64,000 bases of DNA, taken from positions 87,181,168 through 87,245,167 of the forward strand of contig OX235270.1 of assembly GCA_944472135.2 (NCBI GenBank), given 5' to 3'. Made by a program: the position numbers and the translations under genes. Positions 42,384-54,360 of this stretch are shown one piece after another (positions within the stretch are counted from its first letter, which is position 1; every line of letters begins with the position of its first letter). The stretch comes from Trichobilharzia regenti. Its lineage: Eukaryota > Platyhelminthes > Trematoda > Strigeidida > Schistosomatidae. Below the pieces are notes generated by a model that was not told the DNA's origin, did no database searches, and saw nothing but the letters and a program-made list of their open reading frames with translations.

Positions 42384-44420
42384 GTAGGACTTACAGCAGT
42401 ACGCCAACATTCCTTGTCGGGTTGATGATACAAGTGGAAGACGTCCGGACACAAACAAAATTAACCAACAGATAGATGAGAGATGATACCGATTCAGTAT
42501 ATGCAACATGAACATATGTACAAAATAACACACCAAGTACGATGGACTGAGCTTCGACGTACTACCCTTGAAGAATTGTAGGACTTACAGCAGTACGCCT
42601 ACAACCCTTCTCAGGTTGACGCCCTATGTTGGAAATTCGCCGAAGAGTTCATTTGTTGATCTCCTCCTATCATCTATATCCCTAACTCTGAACGGTAACA
42701 CGCCCATGACATTGTACTCTGGAATATAGATGACCAACAAACATACGACGTGCCAGACCAACCAAGCCTAGGCACAGAACAATTTACACAAACGATAATA
42801 ACATTCATATATCAAATCGAAACTTGAAAGACCTTTATTCGTGCAGGTTAGTTTAACAATTACCCTCTTGTACACAGTTGGCTTATCTTCACCAAACTGA
42901 CCATTGACATTCGTCCTTTCAAACGGACCGGTATTAGCATAGTCATAGCATCAGGCACGTGAGTTCATGGACGTCTCTTTCATTGTGGATGACAACACCA
43001 GCGACGACTGAGTGACACAAGTTGATGAACTTAGCAGTGCATCAGAAGCTGTTGACGTTCGACCTTTAGAAGGTTGTTGAACAGTAGGATTATTACCACT
43101 GCTATCCCTTATGATTAGCTGCAGTTTAGCATTAACATCTGTCGATAGGTGGGCTACATGCTGATCATTTACACTGATGGTCTCACTAGTATCCATACCT
43201 TCTGTAACCGCATCTGCCTTTAATTCTACTTCACGTTCAAGTTGTACAGAACCTTTGTTCAACTCAGTAGTAGCAGGCATTCCGTTCATTTCATCAAGAT
43301 CAGCCAAAGGACAAATTTGAGCTATCATAATCACCGTCACAAATATTCACATTACCGCAGTTTATACCAGCGACTTCATCACTTTCACACTCTTTATTAA
43401 CAGCAGTAGATGATTTTGATTCCTCCTCACAAATCCCAAAAGGTTTTATACCTTTACTCCGACTAGTAATATCTCGTAAAATTGTGGAGTCAGGACTACA
43501 CTCTGAAACTGTAACTCTCTTCTCCTGTTTAAACTGCGGTGTCGTCTGGGACACTCTATTCAACAATGGCTTACCAGTTGTAACTACATGCTTCTTCACT
43601 GTACCATTATTGTCACACGATTTCGAGTCAGAGCTTGATGACGCTGACTTCACATTTAGCTCACCGCTAATCTTGGTCACTTCTTCACAGTTAACCTTTG
43701 TATGCACTTCTTGCAAACGTGTGAAACACAACCGTGTTTGTCTCGCAACTTGTAACCTATCTGTTGGGGACGTCCCACAAAAGCTGTCACACTCATTATG
43801 TTTGTATGGATTACTAGACACTATAAAGCTTTCTCGATATCCGCTTCTCTGAGAACCTTTCGTCATAATGACTGAGTTTGGCTCTTTGATTTCTCTATTC
43901 CAAGGGTGGGATGCAGTATACTAGCAAACTTGCTCAATCCTTGGTTGACACTGTCTTTCACAAGGCTCATTATGTCATCCAACCCGGGCTGTAAACCCTC
44001 CTCTTCTAGACGGGAGCTGATCTTTATGAATTTTTTTGGCAAATGAACCGGTTATCTCTAAACAATAGTCTCAAGCACAGAACTTGTATTCAATTCATCC
44101 ATATAGTCAAGAAAAACGAGAGTATTTCTGTATACCAATTAATAATAATAAATGCATCAACTTCGTTTCATCATTTATTACAGAAGCGCTCAACATGACT
44201 TCAAACTCTTTGACAAACTGTGGGTAGTCGGCTGGATTTCCGTCAAAATACCGAGGCTCAAATTTCGGCAACTTGAGCCCCCTAGACGGAGAAGCCTGAG
44301 CATTAATATTATCAGACGAGCGTCAAACACGTCATTACAAACAGCAGGCAACTCATCATTACTTACTTTCCCGTCTGCTTCTTTGGCCCAGGCATCATTC
44401 AACGTCTCCAAACGATCCAA
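42384..44420 (-). pseudogene. Non-autonomous BEL/Pao element, copy D (diverged)
   Basis: Minus-strand remains of gag with a start-region frame at 44420-44190 (KVSNDELPAVCNDVFDA) and a ~600 bp internal part in poor condition. Then 43866-43300 carries CFTRLQEVHTKVNC, the same Cys-to-Arg knuckle, and 43340-42951 carries KGSVQLEREVELKADAV. The C-terminal linker (words for GVLPFRVRDIDDRR) lies before 42640. The 3' UTR has tandem units near 42390 and 42575. Its own 5' LTR was not found, and the 3' LTR on this strand is missing. It is clearly older than copies A-C, yet has the same deleted architecture. Confidence 0.7.
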
Positions 44421-44954
44421 ATTGCGTTGTGATAATCCGTGCTCAAAGATGCTGGTGGCAGGCTGAGAAGGACTCCCCAGAAGAGCTCCAGGAGGCGCTC
44501 CAGAAAACGAACAGATGAATAAAAACTGTCAAGGAGCTTAACCCTAAGTTCCTATGATTTGCGAAGACGCAAAGAATCGACAACTACTAAGTATGATTAT
44601 CGACTTGAACCCCCAAAACACAAGGACTTGTAATCAGAAAATATATTCTTCAACAGTTAAATTCGATCTATCATACAGAGTCTATAAACAAATGTTTTAC
44701 ATATAATGTATTGTACTTTTATTCGTATTCTTTCGTCTTCTTCCAACTTTTACACGGCTGAACCATTTGTGCCTTCGAGTTGCCCGCCAATGACGACCAA
44801 GGCCTATGAACCAACGTTCAGTGTTCAAGATCGTTTATACAGGTCTTTCCCCCTCAATGCCAATTGCAACTCTGTCTCAACTGCATCACCCAGTTTGTCG
44901 TTTCTGTTTACATCCAGGATCCGCAGTTCAAATCATCAGTATTCTTAGACTTAT
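44421..44954. other. Unassigned stretch
   Basis: No LTR or gene was recognised upstream of copy D. A plus-strand open frame of 80 codons at 44706-44948 has no motif. Confidence 0.35.
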
Positions 44955-45245
44955 ATATATATTTCTTCCTGTTCGTGCAGGAACATACCAATTATACAGG
45001 CATGGATAAGCTATTATATAAATTACACATAATTTCATGTATGATGAATTTGCAGTTTGGTTGTTCTTTCTGACATTAGAGTCAGTCGGAACAGTCTGCT
45101 ATAAAGTCTGTTGATGTAACACATAAAGAGATATAGAAATATTGTCTTCGCACTAACAAAAATTCCAGATATCAGGGGAATGTAATACAAATATCTGGGA
45201 AAAATAAAGCTTGAAGTCAATTCTCCTATATAACTTTGTTGTGAA
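44955..45245 (+). repeat. Dispersed repeat R1, copy 2
   Basis: Diverged copy of 29056-29340. Confidence 0.6.
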
Positions 45246-46092
45246 CAGCCCCCTTGGCTTAAAGTTTATTGATGTATTATGTTGAGATCAGTGATATATT
45301 GATTCCATTTTTCAGCAGTCTTATCGTAGTTTTATAACAGGCATCAAGCGTCCTCGTACCTCTCCGTATCATCCTTTCTCCAGTGAATAGACCAGAAGGT
45401 TCATCGGCAACTCTAGGCTGGCTTTCACAAAGACGATTTGGATGATATAGTAAAGAAATCTTGGATAGACTTTGCTGCCTTACCGTGCAATACCATATCC
45501 CTCCGCTCTCAGTCATTTATCCGTAGCACAAAGTGTGTTTAGTCGTAAAGTCAAAACCGTCGTCGATCGGCCCGATCCCAAGCAAGCGAAGCATGACTGC
45601 GGGTACACTGAAATCGAAGCCCACTTCAATCCTAATCAAAATGTGTCCACGCGCCTACGTGTGTGATTTTTACTACCTGATTTTTTTACCTCATAATTGG
45701 AATCGTGGTTACAGTTAGGCGGAGTCCGAATATTCCTTACAAAATAAATGTACAAGGACAGATGTGGATTGCATACAAATGACGTACAAGACTCTTCAGA
45801 GAGACGGGACGAAAGGAAGAGAGACATATGGTTTGAAGTATTAGTGGATATATTCGTTACTCCGCAGCTAGAAACCCGAGGCACAAAAAAGACCCAATCT
45901 ACTGTCATTTGAGGGTCTTTTGGATGGTGAAGAATGTCAGAGTTTCTAAAAGCATAGCAGAGAAGAAAATCGCAAAATTTTTACAGACGGAAGCCACAGA
46001 AAATATCTAGAATTTGAAGCAACGTTTTCAGCTAATGGAAACAGAGGTAGAAGATTTTGTGGTTCCAATCGTCAAGCAATGATTTGTAACAG
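45246..46092. other. Unassigned stretch
   Basis: Nothing was recognised on either strand. Confidence 0.4.
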
Positions 46093-46302
46093 AAAGCGGA
46101 GCTCACGGTAGCAAGGTGATCACACAAGTGCCGCATGCTAATAAGAACGAAGACTCAAAGTCAATGATCGCACCTACAACAAATAATAGTACAATTGGGT
46201 GAGGGGGAAACGCCTTTCCTATTGGTCGTACGCTGCGTCGTCTTGGGCAATCAATTCCTACACTCTATGTAGGCAACCTGAAATTAGACAAGCATACCGT
46301 TT
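46093..46302 (+). repeat. Left arm of a ~205 bp inverted repeat
   Basis: Almost exact reverse complement of 46855-47061; shared words include GGGTGAGGGGGAAACGCC and CTATGTAGGCAACC. Confidence 0.9.
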
Positions 46303-46854
46303 GAAGAACCGCCGAACTTACTACGTCTCACACCACCCCCTTCAATAGAGGCACTGCCCACTGTGCTTAATGACCCTTACTGCAGAACGTGCCTGAACAA
46401 AGGCTTGTTGCCGAAGGGGTTTAAGTCTATTGAAATGTGTGACTAGACTATGATCGGTATTGGGTTCCTGGATCCTACAGGTGCAGTCACTAAGCACCTT
46501 CACTAGAGTAAACGACCCTTCCTAGCGTTTCTGGAACTTAAGTGCCTGCCCTTTGGGTGGTGTCTTCTTCAGTAGTATTACCTTGTCTCCTGGCTCCACA
46601 GGTGGTGCATACGGTTTCCTATCATAGTATTCCTACTGATACCTCTGGTTTGTTTGAAGCATATCCACAGTCATTTGGTGTGCCTTGTCCAGGCTTCGTC
46701 TCAGCCTGATTACGTGTTCTGATGCAGTCATTGTGTCCTCTCCTAACGTATCTTAAGCCAAATCAACTGGCAACTAAAGTTCTTCTCCGGTGACCATGTA
46801 GTGAAGTGTGTGACGCGTAGCTTCGTGATGGCGTACATAGGGAGCCTTTGAACA
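46303..46854 (-). pseudogene. Second gypsy lineage: integrase C-terminal region
   Basis: The minus strand encodes HEATRHTLHYMVTGEEL, then RYQ and DRKPYAPPVEPGDKVILLKK, then LVKVLSDCTCRIQEP and THFNRLKP. This is the C-terminal part of a gypsy integrase, which follows the DDE core and contacts DNA. A few stops interrupt it. It lies exactly between the inverted repeat arms, and the DDE core expected upstream is missing. Confidence 0.7.
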
Positions 46855-47061
46855 GTATGCTTGTCTAATTTCAGGTTGCCTACATAGAGTGTAGGAATTG
46901 ATTGCCCAAGACGACGCAGCGTACGACCAATAGGAAAGGCGTTTCCCCCTCACCCAATTGTACTATTATTTGTTGTAGGTGCAATCATTGACTTTGAGTC
47001 TTCGTTCTTATTAGCACGCGGCACTTGTGTGATCACCTTGCTACCGTGAGCTTTGCTGGTG
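46855..47061 (-). repeat. Right arm of the ~205 bp inverted repeat
   Basis: Pairs with 46093-46302. In the orientation of the gypsy element this arm has the purine tract GGGTGAGGGGGAAA, so the arms may derive from the element's 3' end. Confidence 0.9.
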
Positions 47062-47196
47062 TAATGACAATAGTACTGTGGATAGTGCCGACTGTGGAAC
47101 TACAACGCGGCGAGTATAAGTTGGCCCATGTTGGTAGTAAAAGCTGTTGCCGACAGTTTTTGAATTACACCACAGAGGCCACAAACACTGAGTTTC

Positions 47197-49490
47197 TCAT
47201 ACCAGCTTATTTATTTCCTGGGCTGTAGGTCGCCCGCCTCCACTTCGAAAACGTTCGTAAATCAGCTCCATTTCAAGGAAATGCATCTGCATTTCCATGA
47301 CTTTCCCCAGGTCTCTGCGTACATTTGAAGTCATGCTCTTGCTGGTGTTCTCGCCATTTGGCAATCTGACCCTCAGCATCTTTGAAGTTATGGAGCCAGC
47401 TAAGGGCCTTGTGGTCGGTTCGTAGTACAAAATACTTCCGAGGATATATGCTCTAAAATGTTTAACGAAATTGCCAAGGGCCAGCATTTCCTTGCGCAAG
47501 GTGCAGTAATTCTTTTCACTTTTGATCAGTGCCCGACTTGCACAGGCTACCACCTTTTCTGCTCCATCTTTCTGAGACAGAGCAGCCCCTATGCCAGTGT
47601 CGCTAGCTTCTGTATTTGATGTGCCTGGTCGGAAATGTTGGGATGTGCTAGGATAAATGAGCTACATAAACAGTATTTGTCTTTTTAAGGATTCGGCGGC
47701 TGATGCTGCCCAAATGTAATCCTTCTTAAGAATGTCGAATGAAGGTGGTGCAAGAAGAGGAAAATTAAGTTTCAAAACGTCGAAATACGAGGCTAATCCT
47801 TAAAACCTATGTAACTCCAGAACCGAGTTTTTGAGGGGTCAGTCCTTAACTTCCTTAACTTTTGCTGTATAGCATTTAACGCCTTCGTCTGAAACAATGC
47901 GAACTGGAAAACGCACTTCTTTCCTGCAAAATTGACATTTTAATGGGCTCAGTTTTCACCCAGCCATTTGTGAACGTTAAATGTCCATTCATTGTCTTAC
48001 TATGCACGATAATATCGTCTATATATATCAAACACCTATCTGGTATACACACACTCAGGGTCGTTTGCATGAGACGTTGAATTGTCACCAGGGTATTTAA
48101 AACCCCGAAAGGCATTGTTTCAATGTCATACAGGCCTGATTGTAAAATAAACGCTGTAATTTGACTGTCCTGTGGGTGCACCTCCATTTGTCAATATCTC
48201 GATGCTAAATCTAGGGTAGTTAACCATTTCAATTGTTGTAGTGCAGCAAAAGTTTCGTCTATAAGTGACAGGGGAAAATAATCTCGTCTAGCTAACTAGT
48301 TCAACTTGCGATAATCTACACGTAACCAAAGTGTTCCACTAAATTTCTTATCTAAAACTACTGAGGAGGCCCATGGAGACTCATAGGGTTTGAGGACATC
48401 CTTCTCTGTCAGATAATCAACTAGCTTATTCAGCCCCTTCAGGTAATGTGCAGGTACTCGCCATGCAAGTTGTCTACAATGATCAGTTTTGTTCCCCCTG
48501 GATTTTCCTCATCCTAGTCAAAACAGTCCACATAACTGCCCAGCATTTCATCGAAATTGGCTGCTTTTTCCGAGGTTGAGGGTCTTATTATGGTTAGAAT
48601 TTTTAGCTTCTGGTTCGTGACATCGTCCTGCAAACCAAACATGCCATGCTCTAAGTTGTTCACCCAAATACATGCAATGAAGTTGTCATACAGTATAAGA
48701 GTCTTCTGGCTACAATCTACTATCCCAGACAGCTTTTCCAAGAATTGGACTCCCGGGATTACTTGAAACGACACCTGAGTAGACACTATGAAAGCGTATC
48801 CCTAACAGAAGGTGTACAGGTTATATCGAAAAGTGACTCGCCTGTGTTTTGCCCACAAGTCCTAACAAGCCTATCGAAAACTCTGCAGAAGTAACAATCG
48901 TCTCCTAGAACAGTTTGTGAATGTGGATGTCCTTTTCACTGAGGCGCGGGCTTGTGTACTTGTTTTGGTGTTCTGTGCCGATAACCCACTGCGGTGACTT
49001 GTTGGCATGTGGTTTCTGGCCCTTCCAGGTTTTCCATTAAGTGTGCCTTGTTTTCAGCTTCTTTCATGGATGCTGGAGTTTGCAAGTTAAAATCCTCCCA
49101 GCAGGAGCTTGCAAAAGAGTGTCTTCAACTTCTAAGTACGACTTGCCCTGCATAGCTTGACCAGCAGGCTTGGGAGACGCAAAACGAACTGCTTGATGGA
49201 TTCACCGTGTTCCTGATTGTGCAGGTTGATTCTTTTCACCGATTCTTTACCAGGTTCTGGTGGCACTAAACATGCTTTCAGGGTACTCAGAAGGGTAATC
49301 GACGGCATATACACGTAATCTGAACGAGTATTCTGAGATTTGTCTTCAGGATACAGCAAAATTTCCTGGTACTACTACTGCCATCTATCCTCCTCCGATA
49401 ACTGATACCATTTGGGATGAAATTTCCCGCTGGCACAGTCTCCTTCTGCAATAGCCGAAATGTTTCATCACACGTATGGCACATACATGC
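47197..49490 (-). pseudogene. Second gypsy lineage: gag, protease, RT and RNase H remains
   Basis: Minus-strand order: gag (49359-49132: SVKRINLHNQEHGESIKQFV); protease end (FQVIPGVQFLEKLSGIVD near 48740); RT N-terminus (KPYESPWASSVVLDKKFSG, LWLRVDYRKLN near 48380-48310), LTTLDLASRYWQMEVHPQD with the first Asp, TMPFGVLNT, catalytic YIDDIIVHS near 48010; and RNase H (SRALIKSEKNYCTLRKEMLA, 47553 onward). Frames shift often. The lineage resembles common gypsy elements with a K02A2.6-type pol and differs from the CsRn1-like family. Its 5' continuation lies beyond the BEL copy, at 54216-54360. Confidence 0.7.
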
Positions 49491-49847
49491 TGTCAATGGA
49501 GTTGAAGATTTAACGATCAATTCTTGGTTGTTTGCTCAAAATCAACTCCCCCAATTTTCGCGGAGGCATCAATACGACAGTCATCGTCTCATCGGTCGCT
49601 ATTCAGAAAGAAGAGTGAAATATCGTCAGAAGTAATACAATGATTTATTATTGCAATATTTGTTTTCAGAACTTAGTTCACTTATTCCTTTTATATGTTG
49701 GTGTAACAATAAACAAATCTCAAGCGGCAGATCGGTGTTTTGGTTTTTCGTCCGTTATAACTAAGCGTTTCTGAAATCTTCAAGGAACAGCGTGGGCCCG
49801 AGCGTAGCGAGAGCTGGGCATTAACGGTTTATGAGACGTGATTGACA
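49491..49847 (+). repeat. 5' LTR of BEL copy C
   Basis: 357 bp, TGTCAATGG...TTGACA. Confidence 0.9.
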
Positions 49848-49991
49848 GTTTCTGACGATAGAAACAGATCTGGCGGATTGAAACAGTTGGTGAAAGTTTG
49901 GATAGTCGCCGTTCTTTTTTCCTGGTGCCGGTCAAGTCTTCTTTGAACAAGCAATATCTGGAACTTTTTTGGAATTGTGTCAAGTTCAACA

Positions 49992-52701
49992 ATGCCTGGG
50001 TCAAAGAAGGGACAGAGTGTCTTGGATGCAAACAGGAAAGTAAGTCATGGTGACTTGTCTGTTAATTGTAACGATGTGTCTGATGTTAAGCATGACATGG
50101 TTGATGTTACTGTTTCGCCGTTCAGGGATAATAGGAACATCAAACTCCCTAAATTTGAACCACGGTGTTTTGATGGAAACCCGGCTGATTATTTACAATT
50201 TGTAAAGGAGTTTGAGATCGTGTTGAGTGGTTTTTTATTAAATGATGAATTGAAGTTAATGTATTTGATGAGATATTGCACTGGAGATGCTGCAAGAGCT
50301 ATACAGTGTTGTAAGTTTATGAAGCCAAAAGAGGGCTACTACGAGGCTATGAGCATATTACGTCAAAGGTTTGGAAGACCTTCGATGATTGCAGGGAAAT
50401 TATTCGAGGCTGTTAAGGGTAATGGTGGTCAATTACTGGATGACTCCCAGGCACTCACTGAGTTTTTTGATAATTTGCTAATTTACAAGAATGGAATGAT
50501 TTCGATGAATCGCATGAGTGACCTCAACTCGGGTTTTATACTAGAAGTAATAGCGAGACGCCTACCTACTCGACTGCAAAGGAAGTGGGTGAAGATAAGC
50601 TCCCGTATGGAGGATGACGGTATCGAGCCAAAATTTGATGATATCCTGAAACTGGTAAAAGATAGCGTCAATCAATCTATGAGCACGTTTGCCAGTCTAT
50701 TACATCTCACCCCTAGAATAGAGCAGTCTGAGGGTAAAATGCAATCATTGATGACGAATAGGCCTCAGAGAGGTGGATATCGAGAAGGCTCCATGATGTC
50801 TAGTAATGCATATAGACCTAGTGAGTGCAACAGGTTTCTTAGTACATGCTCAACAGATAAGTTGCAAGATGCAAGACAAACACGGTTGTGTTTTACACGT
50901 TTGCAAGAGGTGCATACAGAAGTGAACTGTGAACCAGTGAGCAAGTCCAGTGATAGTGTTATTCTATACTTCAGTTGTTGTTTACTACTATAAACTTAAA
51001 CTAACCGTTGGTATGTAACACTATAAAACTCAATGACTAGAAATTCCTGGTAATAAAAAAGAAGAATAAACACTGCGGTTATCGCATATTGTTTACTTAA
51101 ATTATCATTATCTGCTGGCTGCTTCTGTTTTCTTCACTTCTCGAAGGTATTGCACTGATGCACTGCTAATGGACAGTAATCCTGCTTTCTACATTTGTAT
51201 TACTTGAGCGGTATCCAGAATATTGTTAGCACTTACGATGAACAATGGCACAAATTCCATTCTGTTCAACATCGCAAAGTTAACTTTGTGATCAATTGGT
51301 CCCTTCTATCTGCTGATACCAATATAATGCTGTACTTACCATCTAATGTGGATTTTTATAAACATTCGAACCCTTATGGATTGATAAAATGATAAAAATA
51401 ACGGTCTGGATCCAGTGTGGCTTACTCCAGCACATGTATATCACCTCTCTTCTTACATTCCATTAACGCAAAATTTCATAATTCCCGCATGAATCTGACT
51501 CACTATGAGTATATTAAATATTATAATTTAGACTTAAACCAAGACCTTATGTTCTATTTTGTAAAGTTTTCTATTTATTTTCCAATTTTTAATTTCATAA
51601 AACAGTGTTCAATTTCAGAATTCAGTTGTATAATATCATCATGCCTGTACAAACGGTATGTGAATCATGTAAATGCTTAATTTATGTGAAATATGTATAT
51701 ATATATATAACCTAAATGTAAACTCCAGGTCTGACTCCGAATTGTGTGACGATAACGGTTTGGCGAGGAAGTCTGTAGTTGCAACTGGAAAGCCATTGTT
51801 GAATAGAGTGTCACAGAATAGAGTTGCTGCTTCAGAGTCCAGTTCTAACCCTACAAGTTTACAAGGTATTACTAGTCAGAGTGAAGATATAAAACCTTTA
51901 ATGATTTGTGAGGAGGAACCAAAATTGTCTACTTCTGTCATTAAAGAGTTTGAAAATGATGAACTTGACGGTAAATTAAATATTTGTGGTAATGATCATG
52001 ATAGTGCAGATTTGTCTTTGGTTGATCATGATGAAATGGAGGGAATGCCTACTACTGCTAAGTTGAATAAAGGTTCTGTACAACTTGAACGTGAAGTAGA
52101 AATAAATGCAGTTGCAGTTGCAGAAGGCATACATACTTGTGAGACCGTCAGTGTGATTGATCAGCATGTAGCCCACCTATCAACAGATGCTAGTGCTAAA
52201 CCTGAGCTGATAGTAAAAGACAGCAGTGGTGGTGGTCTTGCATGTAGACAAATTTCTAAAAGCCGAGCAACAACAGCTTTTGATCCACCGCTAACTTCAT
52301 GAACTGCTTTCAATCAGCTGTCGTTGGTGCTGTCATCCACAATGAAACAGACACCCATCAACTCAAGTATCTTGTGCGATGACTATGATGGTACAGGTGC
52401 ATTTGAAAAGACGAAAGACATGGCTCAGTTTAGAGAGGATAAGCCAAGTGTAAACGAGAGAGTAATTGTTAAATTGACTTGCATGAATAAAGGCATTTCT
52501 AGTTTCAAGTTACTAATTGAATGCTATTATCTTTGGTGTAAATTACTCTGTTTCTATACTTGGTTGACCAGATACGTCGTGTGTTTGTTAGTCATCTATA
52601 TTTTACGATACAATGACATGGGCGTGTCACCGTTCAGATTTGAGGATATAGCTGATAGAAGGAAGTTAGAAAATGAACTCTGCGACGATTTTCCAACCTA
52701 G
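49992..52701 (+). pseudogene. Gag-type protein plus pol linker, copy C
   Basis: MPGSKKGQS opens a frame that runs 333 codons from this Met, including the gag core (FDGNPADYLQFVKEFE, MRYCTGDAARAIQ, QRKWVKISSR) and the altered knuckle CFTRLQEVHTEVNC, and then enters an insert at about 50957. After the insert the frame resumes (NVNSRPDSELCDDNG) to TGA at 52300-52302, the same stop as in copy B. It stays open beyond it to 52701, including CKLLCFYTWLTRYVVC and RRKLENELCDDFPT. The enzyme domains of pol are absent. Without the insert and the TGA it would match the architecture of copy A. Confidence 0.8.
50957..51712. mobile_element. ~760 bp unidentified insert in copy C gag
   Basis: Copies A and B read straight through this point (AGTGATAAGCTAAATG), so the block is an insertion. 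It ends in an (AT)n run (51693-51712). A diverged relative occupies 57175-57955. No terminal inverted repeats, RT or transposase were found. Confidence 0.65.
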
Positions 52702-53852
52702 AGCGTCAACGTGAGAAGGGTTGTAGGCGTACTGGTGTAAGTCCTACAGTTCTTCAAAGGGTAGCGCATCAATGAGCAGTCCAATGTGCTTGGTGTGTGA
52801 TTTTGTACATATGTTCATATTGTATATACTGAATTGATATCATCTGTCATCTAGCTGTTGGTAATTCTGTTTGTGTCCGGACGACTTCCACTTGGATCAT
52901 CAACCTGAGAAGGAATGTAGGCGTACTGCTGTAAGTCCTACAGTTCTTTAAGGGTAGTTTGTCGTGCCAGAATCCACAACATTTGATGTGTTGATTGTAC
53001 ATATGTTTGTGTTAAATAGTTGTGTGAGTTCCAATTATTGTAATTGTTGGTTAATCTTGTTTGTGTCTGGACATTCCACAACTTACAATCGTCAACCTGT
53101 GAAGGTTTGTAGGCGTACTGGTGTAAGTCCTGCAATTCTTCAAAGGAATTCCATCAAGATGTGATCCGCGAGGTTGTTTGTACTATTTGTATATACGTGT
53201 GGTGTGTCATATCAATTGGTGTTTTTTGGATTCATTGTGTTTACTTGTTGTTTTCGTATCTTGTTGTTATTGCGTAATTTTGTTAAAATTTTCGTCGTGA
53301 TTACTTCTGAAGTTGTTTCTTGTCTTCTACATTCGTGAATGAATTGATTGATGTTAAAGACAGCAGATGGGTCGTATACGCCGGGGAGGCTAGGCTATTG
53401 CTGAGAATGAAATGCACACGGAGATAATTGTTAGCTGCGGTCCGACACGCCGGGGAGAAAGAGTGTAAACGACTGAGGCTCCCATACGTCACCGCTACTA
53501 GAACTGAGGCAGAATGAGTGACGAGCGATTTCAGTGGTAATTGATAGTGAGTAGATAAGAGGATGTGCGTAGAGTATCATGAGTTGGTGCTATGGTCATG
53601 TTGCATTCTGCAAGAGTCATTCTAGTAAGTGGCGATTGTGTTGCAAGATGTCAAGAGGAGGTCTCTGTCTGGAGGCGCAGGTCGTCAGCGATGTGTGAGA
53701 TTGTGCTGTGGGTATGCTTGTGGTGTGTTGGCTTTTCTGTTTGTTTTCCATTTCAGCTCTGTCCATGTGACCCAGTTTCTCGCAATGGCATCCAAGTCAA
53801 CGTGCATTGGTCGTGAAGGAAAAAAGGGTTGGATCCCTTTTTTGCCGGGGAG
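52702..53852 (+). other. 3' UTR of BEL copy C with three tandem units
   Basis: Units starting near 52708, 52900 and 53092, each with the word GTAGGCGTACT and GTAAGTCC, lie about 190 bp apart. Copy B has only two. The remaining UTR matches the inverted piece in copy B. Confidence 0.7.
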
Positions 53853-54210
53853 TGTCAATGGAGTTGAAGATTTAACGATCAATTCATGGTTGTTTGCTCA
53901 AAATCAACTTCCCCAATTTTCGCGGAGGCATCAATACGACAGTCATCGTCTCATCGGTCGCTGTTCAGAAAGAAGAGTGAAATATCGTCAGAAGTAATCT
54001 TATGATTTATTATTGCAATATTTGTTTTCAGACCTTAGTTCACTTATTCTTTTCATATGTTGGTGTAACGATAAAGAAATATCAAGCGGCCAATCGGTGT
54101 TTTGGTTTTCGCGTCCGTTATAACTAAGCGTTTCTGAAATCTTCAAGGAACAGCGTGGGCCCGAGCGTAGCGAGAGCTGGGCATTAACGGTTTATGAGAC
54201 GTGATTGACA
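53853..54210 (+). repeat. 3' LTR of BEL copy C
   Basis: 358 bp; differs at more than ten sites from the 5' LTR of the same element. Confidence 0.9.
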
Positions 54211-54215
54211 CATGC

Positions 54216-54360
54216 CTTTCTGTATTCTGGTAGTGCTCCAGTATCGATTCGATTACAAGATATTTCGAAGGCGTTGTTACCCGATTTTTTCTTTAATTGG
54301 GTCCCGGCCAGTATTATAATCGACCGCCCACAAAAATTAAGCCATTAAAGTAGGTTGGAA
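54216..54360 (-). pseudogene. 5' continuation of the second gypsy lineage
   Basis: Adjoins the target duplication of copy C, so it was contiguous with the gag remains at 49490 before that insertion. No LTR could be defined. Confidence 0.4.

Larger units (their letters stand above)
49491..54210 (+). mobile_element. Non-autonomous BEL/Pao element, copy C, with both LTRs
   Basis: Full element of 4720 bp: LTR 49491-49847, gag-type frames 49992-52701 broken by a ~760 bp insert, 3' UTR with three tandem units, LTR 53853-54210. CATGC lies on both sides (49486-49490 and 54211-54215), an exact 5 bp target duplication within the second gypsy lineage. This is the best-delimited member of the subfamily. 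Confidence 0.9.

Noticed and set aside
44706..44948. 80-codon Ser-rich frame
   Set aside because: No family match recognised and no flanking splice sites convincing enough.
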